In this document: positions 8,436-15,944 of the stretch, piece by piece
Numbering within the stretch: position 1 is the stretch's first letter
How the letters are laid out: every line of letters begins with the position of its first letter
Source: Candidatus Gastranaerophilales bacterium
Lineage (GTDB): Bacteria; Cyanobacteriota; Vampirovibrionia; Gastranaerophilales; Gastranaerophilaceae
DNA: 36,129 nt
Assembly: GCA_023662705.1 (NCBI GenBank)
Contig: JAMPIM010000020.1
Span: 1 to 36,129, forward strand
Reading direction: 5' to 3'
Position numbers and translations under genes: made by a program
The notes under the pieces: generated by a model
What the model was told of the DNA's origin: nothing
The model's database searches: none
What the model saw: only the letters and a program-made list of their open reading frames with translations

Positions 8436-11120
8436 ATGGAAATAAGACCAGTACAATTTAACATTAATACTAAATCAAATGAACACAAACATTACCTTGA
8501 AGCAGAAGGTGCTGTTGATACAACAGGACTTGTGAAACCGTTACCGGGTAAAGGTCATCTTATCCATGATGATGTAATTTCTGCGCCTGTTTATTTTGTA
8601 AAAGATATTGCTTATGATATGAAATCCCTCAAAAACGGGATTAAAGGAACAGCAAACGACCACCAATTAGGCAGACTTAATGATGTTGGACTACAGGTTG
8701 GCGGTGTTGGTATTGCTACTTATTTAGCTTCAAAAACAACAAACCCTAAAGCAAGAATTATGGAATATGCAGGTCTTGCAGCATTCTTAACCGCTATGAA
8801 TGTTTATCCGAAGATTGCAATCAATGCACCTGCAAGAGTTATTCACGGCTATGATATCGGCAAATGGTATATTGATGATCAAGGTCGTAAAAAATCTGTA
8901 AATCAGGACAGCAACTATCGTCCTATGGATTTATACAGAAATGACGGAAAAGGTAAATCACTCGAGGAAATCGGTGATGATATGGGAATTTCTCGTGATA
9001 TCAAGAACCGAAACGAAATAATCAATGAACAATCCAGAAAACTTTCAACACAAAGCAATACTTTGTGGATGCTTACAGCAGGTTTTGCAACACCTGTTAT
9101 GACTGCATTAGCTTGTTATGGGTTAGAAAATTATGTTATTTCACCACAGCTTGAAAAAGCAAGAAATAACAAATACAACAAACTTATTTCAGAAACTCTT
9201 GAGAAAACAAAAGGTATGACTCTTGAAACTTCTGAAATTGCAGAAAATGATTTAAGCACAAAAATCAGCAAAATGCTTAGCAAATACAAAGGTCAGGAAC
9301 TTCCAAAAGAAGAATTTGAAAGAATTATGGAAGCATTGACTGAAAATATGGGTGCTACAGCTTCAGAAGGTCTAAGAGCTGATGCTGCAAATATTATTAA
9401 AGATGCATTTGTTCTCAACGGAGAAGTTACGGAAAAAATGACTAAAGCAGGTAAAAAATTAATTCCTGCAAACAAAAAGAAAACTCTTGAATCATTTATG
9501 ATTCCTTCAAGAGAAGAGATTCAGGAAGCTATTAAAAAAGTTGAAGCTAATGCTGATTTTACAAAAGGTTCAACTACAAGCACCGAAAACTTACACGAAA
9601 TCAAAAAAGCATTGAGAAACTTGATTGATTCAAAAATGCAGGCTGCTCCAGAAAGAATTCCTCGTGAATATCTATCAGATTTAAGAGACAACATTGTTGA
9701 CAGTATGCTTGAAACAATGAAATCTAATAAAACAAAAGTTGTAACAGAAGAAAATATTACAACATTTACTAATATTGCTAAAATTTTGGGCGAATTCAAA
9801 GAAAACCAAAGAGTCCTTGACAAATGCAGTTCGTTCAAGTTTGAATTTGCACCTGAAACAACATTGGCACGTTCTTATGGCAAGTTTGAAAAAGCTCTAA
9901 TCAAAGAACTCGGAATCTCTATGCAAGAGATGAAGAAAATGAGAGAATCAGAAGAATACACAGTAGAACTTCTTAACCAAAAAATTACAGCATTATGCCA
10001 AGATGAAGCTCGCTACAGAAATTCTTTTGAAAAACTAAGCAAAATTATTTCAGAAATGGAAGTTAGCCTAAACGGCGCTAGTCAAGAAGGCTCACACATT
10101 TTAGATATGGTTAATGCTATTGAAAACAATTACAATAACACTGCAAAACGTCTTGCTAACGTAGGCGGATTTGATACAACAATTTCAAGACTTGTTAATC
10201 AGGATGTTGCTACTCTTGGAAATTCAATTACAACAAGACAAGAATTATTCGATTTTCTTGACGGTGTTGTTGAAGATAAGTTCAAAATGGGAATCGGCAA
10301 AAACCCTTCTCAAGAAGCTATTAACGAATATGCAAGATACAATGCTGACGGATTGGCTTCTGCTAAGCAGCAGGAAATTTCAAGAGCATTAGAAAGATAT
10401 CAAGGTGTTAAAAACTCTTTCAACAGAGTATTGCATACATTCGAAGTATTCAAACGTACAATGGAACCAAGCGAATTCTTAAAAACTCTGGAAGGAATTA
10501 ATGGTGAGCACAGACCTTTAAGCAGAACCGATGTAGAATATCTTCAAGGTATCATTAAAAAAGGCAGACAGGCTATGTTAACTGCAACATCAGCCGATCA
10601 TAACCTTAAACTTGATTTAGTAAACAACCCTATGTACTATACAGATATTATGAACAGCATCTGGGCTCCTGAAAAAGCTCCAAAAGAAGCTTTCTGGTCT
10701 ACTAAAGCAAAAGGTTACGTAACAGATATTGCAAGTGAAACAATGGGACGATATAATAATATTGAGAGCGGTAATGTTCTGGACAGATTCCAAACTTATA
10801 TCACAAGATTCAGAAACATTGTTGCAAACAGCCCTATTGATTTCACAAAACCGTTCCACGGTACTAATGAACACATCAGAAACAGTTACACCCAAAACGA
10901 AAAAACAAGAATGGCATTCTTCAACCTTGTCGGACAATCTCCTGTAGATATGGCTCAAGGAGCAGCAAAAAGACAATATGGTACTAAAAAATGGTTCCAG
11001 ATTGTTTCAGGTGTAACAGCAGGTGTATTTGCAACTACAATTTTGGCTCAGGCAGGATTCGGCAAACTTAGAAATCCGCATAACATTAAGAAGCAGGTGA
11101 ACGATGAAACAAGTAAATAG
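8436..11120 (+). CDS. Unknown 894-aa membrane-anchored coiled-coil protein
   Basis: No named family recognised. Hydrophobic segments lie at about residues 84-98, 111-129 and 210-234 (LWMLTAGFATPVMTALACYG) and near the C terminus, about 852-873 (FQIVSGVTAGVFATTILAQA). Between them is a roughly 600-residue hydrophilic, largely helical region rich in Glu, Lys, Asn and Ala with heptad character. The protein thus looks like a large helical domain bracketed by membrane anchors. There is no signal peptide. Only 2 nt separate it from the preceding stop, and the following GH13 gene starts inside its 3' end (17-bp overlap), so the three products are probably translationally coupled and made in fixed proportion. 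Length and lack of any motif suggest a structural or scaffold role, which is inference. Confidence 0.82.
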   Translation: MEIRPVQFNINTKSNEHKHYLEAEGAVDTTGLVKPLPGKGHLIHDDVISAPVYFVKDIAYDMKSLKNGIKGTANDHQLGRLNDVGLQVGGVGIATYLASKTTNPKARIMEYAGLAAFLTAMNVYPKIAINAPARVIHGYDIGKWYIDDQGRKKSVNQDSNYRPMDLYRNDGKGKSLEEIGDDMGISRDIKNRNEIINEQSRKLSTQSNTLWMLTAGFATPVMTALACYGLENYVISPQLEKARNNKYNKLISETLEKTKGMTLETSEIAENDLSTKISKMLSKYKGQELPKEEFERIMEALTENMGATASEGLRADAANIIKDAFVLNGEVTEKMTKAGKKLIPANKKKTLESFMIPSREEIQEAIKKVEANADFTKGSTTSTENLHEIKKALRNLIDSKMQAAPERIPREYLSDLRDNIVDSMLETMKSNKTKVVTEENITTFTNIAKILGEFKENQRVLDKCSSFKFEFAPETTLARSYGKFEKALIKELGISMQEMKKMRESEEYTVELLNQKITALCQDEARYRNSFEKLSKIISEMEVSLNGASQEGSHILDMVNAIENNYNNTAKRLANVGGFDTTISRLVNQDVATLGNSITTRQELFDFLDGVVEDKFKMGIGKNPSQEAINEYARYNADGLASAKQQEISRALERYQGVKNSFNRVLHTFEVFKRTMEPSEFLKTLEGINGEHRPLSRTDVEYLQGIIKKGRQAMLTATSADHNLKLDLVNNPMYYTDIMNSIWAPEKAPKEAFWSTKAKGYVTDIASETMGRYNNIESGNVLDRFQTYITRFRNIVANSPIDFTKPFHGTNEHIRNSYTQNEKTRMAFFNLVGQSPVDMAQGAAKRQYGTKKWFQIVSGVTAGVFATTILAQAGFGKLRNPHNIKKQVNDETSK

Positions 11121-12873
11121 TATTTTAGTAAATTCGACAACTCCTATCAGACCAATGTATGCGCCTGCAATGAAAGCTGCACCTAAAGCAGACAAGCACG
11201 AACAAAATGCACAGCTTTTAAGTAATTACCTTGAAGGAACAGCAGCTGCAAATGCTCCTATGGTTAAAAAAGTAGATAAAGCTGCACAAGTTCAGGCACC
11301 TGCTTATAAAAATAATTTAAGAACAATGATTCAAAACAACGAATCTGTTATGTTAGCAATCGTTCCAAGAACCTTCACTGCTGTTGATTTAAACGGTGAT
11401 GAAAAAATTATGTTATCCGAAGGTGAAAAGCAAGGAACTTTCTTAAGTGCTATTGACAGATTAGATGAATTAAAAGAAGACGGATTCAACACAATTCATA
11501 TTCTTCCAATTCATCCACCCGGAAAGAAAAAAGCAATGGGAACAGCAGGTTCAAATTACGCACCGCAAAAAATGGTAACCGATGACGGACATCTTGCTCT
11601 TGACCCTGTTTTAATCGACCCGAATGATTCAAGAACTCCTGATGAGCAGTTCAAGGCGTTTATTGATGAATGTCACAAACGTGATATCAAAGTAATGCTT
11701 GACCTTCCAAGCTGCGCTTCTGTTGATATGTTTGAAGCTGAACCTGAATTAATGGCTTTCGGCAGAAACGGTGAAGATAAAACTCCTCAAGGCTGGGCTG
11801 ATATCAGAATGTTTGAGCCGTGGGATGACGAGACAAAAAGAACTCTTAATCCTAAATTATTAGAAATGCATAAACAATACGTAGATGCCTGTATTGATTT
11901 AGGTTTAGATGGTATAAGAGCGGACGTAGCAAGAGCGAAACCAACAGAATTCTGGGATATTCTTATTCCGTATTCACACGAAAAAGACCCTGAATTTGCT
12001 TGGTTAGGTGAAACTTACACTTATGAATGTGCTTCTCCTCAGGTAAATATGCCTTATGATAGACCAGAAGACTCTTTAAGAGCAGGTTTTGACGAATACT
12101 ACGGACAATATCATATTTTCCACGAATGGAAAAATGCAACAGAGTTTAATGACTATGTAAAATTTAATTTAGATATGTCACAAAGATTACCGGCAGGAAA
12201 AACCTGTATCGGCTCATTTATGACTCACGATGACAAGTCTGCAATGACTCACGGCGGTCCAAATTACTGCAACATGACAACTGTTATCCAGTCTACAATT
12301 CCAATGTGTAATCCATACTTTGTAGACGGTTTCCAGACAGGTGATTATTATGACTATCAATATTCAGGCTCATATAGTGATGAAACCGTAACAGATAATC
12401 ACAAAATGGATCATCACTCTTATCAATTGGATATCTTCAATCTTTCAAGAAAACCCGGCGGGGATTATCCTGATATGGAAAGAGTTTTAAGAGATACCCT
12501 TAAAATGAGAAATGAAAACAAAGACTTATTCGCTGATAGAAACAGCAGCTATATTGAGTTAGACAAAGTTGGTGATAAAAAAGACCAGATTATTGCTTTT
12601 GCAAGACACAACAACGGAAGAACTGCAATTGTTATTGCAAACAAAAATCCAAACAGAAGAATGACAGGTACTGTTGTTATTCCGGGATTAAATAGTAATC
12701 AAGAACTTAAAAATTTAGCTCCGACTTATGGTGATTCAAGCGAGTTTCAAACTGCAAAAGGTGAATTAAGAGTCGACCTTGCTCCTGCGGGCGCTTATGT
12801 ATTTGAAATTGATACTCCTGATATCGAACAAGACAGAGCAGGTCACGTATTTAAGCAAAAAGTAAATGATTAA
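11104..12873 (+). CDS. GH13 (alpha-amylase family) glycoside hydrolase or transglycosylase
   Basis: Cytoplasmic-looking (beta/alpha)8-barrel enzyme acting on alpha-glucosides. Visible GH13 regions: GFNTIHILPIHPPG (strand 2, residues 128-140), DGIRADVARA with nucleophile D274, WLGETY with acid/base E303, and SFMTHDD with the third Asp at about D376. A C-terminal beta domain carries IIAFARHNNGRTAIVIANKN. The segment around the nucleophile and acid (AKPTEFWDILIPYSHEKDPE) recalls GlgE-like maltosyltransferases more than secreted amylases, but subfamily is uncertain. Residues 95-106 (DLNGDEKIMLSE) look like an EF-hand-type calcium loop. There is no signal peptide despite a 70-residue low-complexity N terminus. 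ATG 11104 follows AGGTG (11095-11099). Third gene of the 7366 operon, closed by the terminator at 12901. Confidence 0.85.
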   Translation: MKQVNSILVNSTTPIRPMYAPAMKAAPKADKHEQNAQLLSNYLEGTAAANAPMVKKVDKAAQVQAPAYKNNLRTMIQNNESVMLAIVPRTFTAVDLNGDEKIMLSEGEKQGTFLSAIDRLDELKEDGFNTIHILPIHPPGKKKAMGTAGSNYAPQKMVTDDGHLALDPVLIDPNDSRTPDEQFKAFIDECHKRDIKVMLDLPSCASVDMFEAEPELMAFGRNGEDKTPQGWADIRMFEPWDDETKRTLNPKLLEMHKQYVDACIDLGLDGIRADVARAKPTEFWDILIPYSHEKDPEFAWLGETYTYECASPQVNMPYDRPEDSLRAGFDEYYGQYHIFHEWKNATEFNDYVKFNLDMSQRLPAGKTCIGSFMTHDDKSAMTHGGPNYCNMTTVIQSTIPMCNPYFVDGFQTGDYYDYQYSGSYSDETVTDNHKMDHHSYQLDIFNLSRKPGGDYPDMERVLRDTLKMRNENKDLFADRNSSYIELDKVGDKKDQIIAFARHNNGRTAIVIANKNPNRRMTGTVVIPGLNSNQELKNLAPTYGDSSEFQTAKGELRVDLAPAGAYVFEIDTPDIEQDRAGHVFKQKVND

Positions 12874-12887
12874 TGTGCAAACATTAA
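12870..12887. repeat. Perfect palindrome TTAATGT-GCAA-ACATTAA
   Basis: A 7-bp perfect inverted repeat with a 4-nt spacer overlapping the stop codon of the GH13 gene and lying 13 nt before the terminator. It could be a weak RNA stem or a protein-binding site; nothing further supports either. Confidence 0.35.
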
Positions 12888-12900
12888 ATAAAGACGAAAA

Positions 12901-12930
12901 AGAGACCGGATAAAACCGGTCTCTTTTTTA
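12901..12930. terminator. Bidirectional rho-independent terminator
   Basis: AGAGACCGG (12901-12909), loop ATAAAA, CCGGTCTCT (12916-12924) followed by a T run. The minus strand also ends in a T run (the complement of the A run before 12901), so it can serve both the GH13 operon and the convergent small gene at 12953-13135. Confidence 0.9.
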
Positions 12931-12952
12931 ATTCATAAATTCAATACAAAAA

Positions 12953-13135
12953 CTAGCAGAAAATACTACCTGTTTTTTGTTCCGGTGTTAAATATGCAGC
13001 ATTATCTGCATAAATAGAATTTTGCGCCTGAGGAGCTGCTGCCATAAACATACCACCGGCATTATCAAGTCTGTCTTTGTCATCTACTCTATGATTTTGT
13101 GAACCAATTGCACCGATTGCATCAAATCCTGCCAT
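12953..13135 (-). CDS. Unknown 60-aa protein with C-terminal Cys
   Basis: Short but credible gene. A good Shine-Dalgarno (AAAGGA) lies 10 nt before the ATG, there is an upstream TACTTTATATATATA element and a perfect TGTAAA direct repeat, and a terminator lies downstream. The product (MAGFDAIGAIGSQNHRVDDK... ending GSIFC) has a hydrophobic Gly/Ala N terminus, a charged centre, an Ala/Met stretch (GGMFMAAAPQAQ) and a single Cys as its last residue. It lacks a signal peptide and any recognisable domain. It shares its regulatory layout with the Cys-rich peptide at 27596-27940, which also ends in Cys, so the two may belong to one regulon. Function unknown; a structural, secreted or peptide-precursor role are all open. 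Confidence 0.7.
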   Translation of the reverse strand: MAGFDAIGAIGSQNHRVDDKDRLDNAGGMFMAAAPQAQNSIYADNAAYLTPEQKTGSIFC

Positions 13136-13171
13136 AGTTATTATGTCCTTTCTGTTCTCTTATATATCATT

Positions 13172-13188
13172 GATATATATATAAAGTA
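13172..13188 (-). promoter_or_regulatory. TACTTTATATATATATC element (putative -10 region) of the 13135 gene
   Basis: On the minus strand this AT element lies 36 nt downstream of the TGTAAA direct repeat and 36 bp upstream of the ATG. It matches the elements before 7082 and 27940; for 27940 the distance to the repeat is also 36 nt. Confidence 0.45.
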
Positions 13189-13224
13189 ATATTGTAAACA
13201 GAAATTTCACTTTTTTAGAATTAT

Positions 13225-13240
13225 TTTACAAAACTTTACA
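13225..13240 (-). promoter_or_regulatory. Direct repeat TGTAAA-GTTT-TGTAAA upstream of the 13135 gene
   Basis: The minus strand reads TGTAAAGTTTTGTAAA: two perfect hexamers 10 bp apart, about 90 bp upstream of the start of the 60-aa gene. A lone TGTAAA also occurs at 13193-13198 on the plus strand. Confidence 0.5.
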
Positions 13241-13254
13241 ATTGGAGCTAAAAG

Positions 13255-13644
13255 CTAGTGAAGAAAAGAATTTGCTTTTTTAGATACACAAGCGTAATCT
13301 AAAACACAATCTTTTGGTATAAATCTTGAAATTTTCGCCTTGTCTTTAAACATCATGATATTAGGCAAATTTGGCTGTATCGGCAGCATTTTGTTATAAT
13401 ATTTTGTTTCATCTGCCGCAATATTAAGAGTTATGAAATTAGCTTTACTACCATACGCTTTTTTTAGAGCAATCATATTTTTATTAGCCGCAACCGCACC
13501 TTCTGACCATGGTGCATATAAAAGCACAACCATCGGTTTTTTACTGTTTAAACCTTGTTCAAAAGAAATACCTGAAGTTGGAGCAGCAATTGAAACATTA
13601 ACTAAACCAAAAATAAGAAGAAACAATAATAATGCTTTTCTCAT
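13255..13644 (-). CDS. Exported thioredoxin-fold protein lacking the CxxC pair
   Basis: A signal peptide (MRKALLLFLLIFGLVNVSIA, cleavage near A20-A21) is followed by a thioredoxin-like core: KPMVVLLYAPWSEGA, where thioredoxins have WCGPC, then FITLNIAADE and QPNLPNIMMFKD with the conserved cis-Pro region. Both redox cysteines are replaced (W46-S47-E48-G49-A50), so dithiol chemistry at that site is ruled out. Two other Cys (in KDCVLDYACV) lie near the C terminus. At 129 residues it is the length of a single-domain thioredoxin with leader. It probably works in the periplasm as a chaperone or binding protein. The start follows GGGAGG with 5-nt spacing. It lies downstream of fabI, separated by a terminator, so it probably has its own start. 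Confidence 0.78.
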   Translation of the reverse strand: MRKALLLFLLIFGLVNVSIAAPTSGISFEQGLNSKKPMVVLLYAPWSEGAVAANKNMIALKKAYGSKANFITLNIAADETKYYNKMLPIQPNLPNIMMFKDKAKISRFIPKDCVLDYACVSKKANSFLH

Positions 13645-13663
13645 AAAACCTCCCTTAATACCT

Positions 13664-13687
13664 AAAAAGGGGGCGGTAAACCGCCCC
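13664..13687 (-). terminator. Rho-independent terminator of fabI
   Basis: The minus strand reads GGGGCGG, loop TTTA, CCGCCCC (plus coordinates 13670-13676 and 13681-13687), then C and TTTTT. It falls in the 49-bp gap directly after the fabI stop. Confidence 0.85.
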
Positions 13688-13693
13688 TAAAAA

Positions 13694-14500
13694 CTATTCC
13701 ATACTCTTAGTAATCAAATCCATTTCTTCAATAGAAGCATAAACTGCGTGACAACCGCAATCTACATAAAGGATTTGACCTGTAGTACCTGATGACAAAT
13801 CAGAAGCTAAGTATAAACCTGCTCTACCAACATCCTCAAGAGCAACGTTTCTGCCAAGAGGAGCTTTCGCTGTAGCAGCTTTAAGCATTTTACCGAATCC
13901 TGCAATACCACTTGAAGCAAGAGTCTTAACCGCACCAGCAGAAATACAGTTAACTCTGACACCTTTTTTACCAAGATCAGCTGCTAAGTATCTCATAGAA
14001 GCTTCAAGAGCTGCTTTAGCAACACCCATTACGTTGTAATTAGCAACAACGTATTCTGAACCAAGGTAAGTTAAAGCAAATACTGAAGCGCCTTCGTTCA
14101 AAATAGGTTCAGCATGTTTACAAATTGAAACTAAAGAGTATGAGCTTACGCCAAGAGCTGTATCCCAGCCTGCTTTAGAAGTATCAATAAATCTGCCCAT
14201 CAAATCTTCACGTGTAGCAAATGCAACTGCGTGAACAACGAAATCCAATTTACCGTAGATTTTTTCACATTCAGCAAAAACAGCTGCAACTTCTTCTTCT
14301 TTAGTTACATCACAATTCATGATTAACTTAGCGTTCATACCTTCTGCAAGAGGGCGAACTCTTTTTTCCATAACATCACCTGCGTAAGTAAACGCAATAT
14401 CAGCACCTTGTTCAAAAAGTTGTTGAGCAATAGCGTAAGCAATGCCATGAGTGTTAGAAACACCGAATATTATACCTTTTTTACCAGACATTAATCCCAT
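13694..14500 (-). CDS. fabI: Enoyl-[acyl-carrier-protein] reductase (NADH) FabI
   Basis: Short-chain dehydrogenase of 268 residues catalysing the last reduction in each cycle of type II fatty acid synthesis. The N-terminal cofactor site is GVSNTHGIAYAIAQ (residues 13-26), the form typical of FabI rather than the GxxxGxG of common SDRs. Catalytic residues fall where expected: Y145 in TYLGSEY and Y155-x6-K162 in YNVMGVAK (E. coli Y146, Y156, K163). RVNCISAGAVKTLAS and TTGQILYVDCG follow, as in FabI. The length equals the family norm (about 262). Shine-Dalgarno AGAGGAG lies 8 nt before the ATG. It supplies acyl-ACP for membrane lipid and, with the nearby lpxA, for lipid A. Confidence 0.96.
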   Translation of the reverse strand: MGLMSGKKGIIFGVSNTHGIAYAIAQQLFEQGADIAFTYAGDVMEKRVRPLAEGMNAKLIMNCDVTKEEEVAAVFAECEKIYGKLDFVVHAVAFATREDLMGRFIDTSKAGWDTALGVSSYSLVSICKHAEPILNEGASVFALTYLGSEYVVANYNVMGVAKAALEASMRYLAADLGKKGVRVNCISAGAVKTLASSGIAGFGKMLKAATAKAPLGRNVALEDVGRAGLYLASDLSSGTTGQILYVDCGCHAVYASIEEMDLITKSME

Positions 14501-14578
14501 AATTTAAACTCCTCTCTATGTCTTAACGGGTATATATTACCAAAAACATATCGAAATTGCAAATATTACACCTGCCCA

Positions 14579-14666
14579 CGCGAATCCACTTAGAATAGAG
14601 TCAGCAGAGGACGACCTGTAGTCACACACCTCAGCTGGTAGTATTACGATTGTCGTCCGACCCTTG
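14579..14666 (-). repeat. Dispersed repeat, copy A (88 bp)
   Basis: Read on the minus strand this begins CAAGGGTCGGACGACAATCG, continues through TACTAC and GACTAC, then GGTCGTCCTCTGCTGACTCT and ends AAGTGGATTCGCG. The same order and spacing occurs on the plus strand at 24844-24930 (copy B), with a variable centre of 13-14 nt. GGACGAC near the start pairs with GTCGTCC after the centre, giving a foldable core. It lies between the fabI promoter region and the terminator at 14683-14712. No coding potential is believable here. See copy B. Confidence 0.75.
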
Positions 14667-14682
14667 CCTACGTGCGTAGCAC

Positions 14683-14717
14683 AAAAAAAACCACTCGGTG
14701 TGTGTCGAGTGGGTTTT
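14683..14717. terminator. Bidirectional terminator between the small RNA candidate and repeat copy A
   Basis: CCACTCG (14691-14697), 8-nt loop GTGTGTGT, CGAGTGG (14706-14712). On the minus strand it is followed by eight T; on the plus strand by TTTTG TTTT. The minus direction is stronger and ends the transcript from the promoter at 14829-14858. Confidence 0.8.
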
Positions 14718-14822
14718 GTTTTCTGCATCCTAATGGTCTTTTTTAGTGTTTATTATCTAGGAGTTTATATGATTTTTGGGGTTATATTTTACTATTTAGT
14801 GTTTCGGCTACACTTAAAGTGT
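14683..14822 (-). ncRNA. Candidate small RNA, about 140 nt
   Basis: A near-consensus promoter on the minus strand (TTGACA, 18-nt spacer, TAATAT at 14829-14858) predicts a start near 14822, and a strong hairpin with eight T ends transcription near 14683. No open frame with a ribosome site fits between them. The transcript would begin with a small 5' stem (AGTGT 14798-14802 with ACACT 14810-14814) and end with the terminator stem; the middle is A-rich and unpaired. A TGTAAA direct repeat lies 20 nt upstream of the -35. The class is not recognised; regulation of mRNAs is a guess. Confidence 0.5.
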
Positions 14823-14828
14823 GTATTT

Positions 14829-14858
14829 ATATTATTGCGCATAAAAATTTGATGTCAA
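14829..14858 (-). promoter_or_regulatory. Sigma-70-type promoter of the small RNA candidate
   Basis: Minus-strand TTGACA (plus coordinates 14853-14858), 18-nt spacer, TAATAT (14829-14834). It is the best -35 box among the promoters seen in the window. Confidence 0.65.
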
Positions 14859-14878
14859 TACTTTGCCTCAAATTCGAT

Positions 14879-14894
14879 TTTACAAAAGTTTACA
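14879..14894 (-). promoter_or_regulatory. Direct repeat TGTAAA-CTTT-TGTAAA upstream of the small RNA promoter
   Basis: Minus strand TGTAAACTTTTGTAAA: two perfect hexamers 10 bp apart, ending 20 nt before the -35 box. No protein gene lies immediately downstream on either strand, so the small RNA is the obvious target. Confidence 0.5.
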
Positions 14895-14965
14895 TTTTGA
14901 AAACCCGCTCATACAAAGTCTTTTAGGTTGATTTATAACGAAACAAGGTCAAACAACGCATGAAT

Positions 14966-14995
14966 AAAGGGTATTAATTGTACTTAATACCCTTT
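14966..14995. terminator. Stem-loop downstream of lpxA (probable terminator)
   Basis: AAAGGGTATTAA (14966-14977), loop TTGTAC, TTAATACCCTTT (14984-14995): a perfect 12-bp stem, symmetric on both strands, 25 bp after the lpxA stop. The T run is short, so termination may be partial. Confidence 0.65.
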
Positions 14996-15020
14996 ATCAT
15001 AAAATATTTTGTTTTTAAGA

Positions 15021-15854
15021 CTAATCTTCTAAAGATTGATAACCTGATTTATGTGATTTTAACAACACACCGCGTTTTGAAGATTGAACAAAATCAATCA
15101 TTTTTTCGATATATTCGTTCATAGGAATTTCAGCCTTGATTTTTTCAATAGCTTGAGTCGTATTGTATTCTTCTGAAATCAACAATTTAAAAGCTTCGTT
15201 TGTAGCTGTTCTAACTTCCTGAGAAACACCGCGGCGTTTCATAGCAATTACATTCAATCCTCTTGGAACAGGAGGTCTGCCTTCACCTTTAGAGTAAGGA
15301 AGAATATCTTGACGTGAAGCAGAGAATCCGCTGATAATCGCCATATCACCGATTCTGATATTTTGGTGGAATACGCTCATACCGCCAACGAATGCACCGA
15401 AACCAACGTGAACATGTCCGCCTAATGTTACAAGGTTAGCTAGAATTACCTGATCTTCCAACACACAGTTATGAGCGATGTGAGAGCCAACCATTAATAA
15501 ACACTTGCTGCCGATTCTTGTTGTAAAATCTCCGCAAGCTGCGCCGCGGTGAATAGTAACATTCTCTTTAATAATAGTTTCGTTACCAATAACAACTTTT
15601 GTAGGTTCACCTTTATAACCCAAATCCTGAGGCTCAGAACCGATTGTTGAAAATGGAGAAATTGTACAGTTTTCACCAATTTCAGCAAACTCAATATAAG
15701 CATTTGCAATAACTCTTGTACCTTTACCTATTTTTACACCTTCGCCGATTACAACATTTGGTCCAATTGTAACACCTTCTGCAATTTCAGCAGACGGATG
15801 GATTACAGCTGAAGGATGAATTAAGTTTTTTTCTAAAACTGATGAATTTGTCAT
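15021..15854 (-). CDS. lpxA: Acyl-ACP--UDP-N-acetylglucosamine O-acyltransferase LpxA
   Basis: First enzyme of lipid A synthesis: transfers 3-hydroxyacyl from ACP to UDP-GlcNAc in the cytoplasm. The N-terminal two thirds is a left-handed beta helix of hexapeptide repeats (IHPSAVIHPSAEIAEGVTIG and onward). Family residues are in register: VTIHRG near 99-104 and SHIAHNC with catalytic H125 (also H125 in E. coli) and H128, then GGMSVFHQNIRIGDMAIISGFS. The helical C-terminal domain follows. At 277 residues it is close to the usual 262. Start supported by GGAG 7 nt upstream. It shows that the cell makes lipid A and so has an outer membrane. It is downstream of uppS by 90 bp with a possible promoter between. 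Confidence 0.95.
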   Translation of the reverse strand: MTNSSVLEKNLIHPSAVIHPSAEIAEGVTIGPNVVIGEGVKIGKGTRVIANAYIEFAEIGENCTISPFSTIGSEPQDLGYKGEPTKVVIGNETIIKENVTIHRGAACGDFTTRIGSKCLLMVGSHIAHNCVLEDQVILANLVTLGGHVHVGFGAFVGGMSVFHQNIRIGDMAIISGFSASRQDILPYSKGEGRPPVPRGLNVIAMKRRGVSQEVRTATNEAFKLLISEEYNTTQAIEKIKAEIPMNEYIEKMIDFVQSSKRGVLLKSHKSGYQSLED

Positions 15855-15892
15855 TCTCTTTCTCCGTTTAAATTATCTACTCAATCAAGTAT

Positions 15893-15938
15893 AGTATAAA
15901 AAAACGGAAAAACCGGAAATCCTTACATTATCTTTACA
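15893..15938 (-). promoter_or_regulatory. Possible lpxA promoter with a TGTAAA repeat of 11-bp period
   Basis: Minus strand: TGTAAA-GATAA-TGTAAG (plus coordinates 15922-15938) shows the hexamers 11 bp apart, one base wider than elsewhere in the window. TATACT (15893-15898) is a possible -10 about 23 nt downstream. The different spacing makes membership of the same regulon doubtful. Confidence 0.35.
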
Positions 15939-15944
15939 TGTACG

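Noticed and set aside
14537..14728. 63-codon frame on the minus strand covering repeat copy A
   Set aside because: Its ATG abuts the terminator hairpin and its codons are simply the stem-loop and repeat; no usable ribosome site.
14664..14852. 62-codon hydrophobic frame on the plus strand
   Set aside because: It starts inside the terminator/repeat copy A boundary, has no ribosome site, runs antisense to the small RNA promoter, and its hydrophobic look follows from T-rich DNA.
15922..15938. TGTAAA repeat before lpxA as a full member of the regulon
   Set aside because: Its period is 11 bp and the second half is TGTAAG; kept only as a possible variant.
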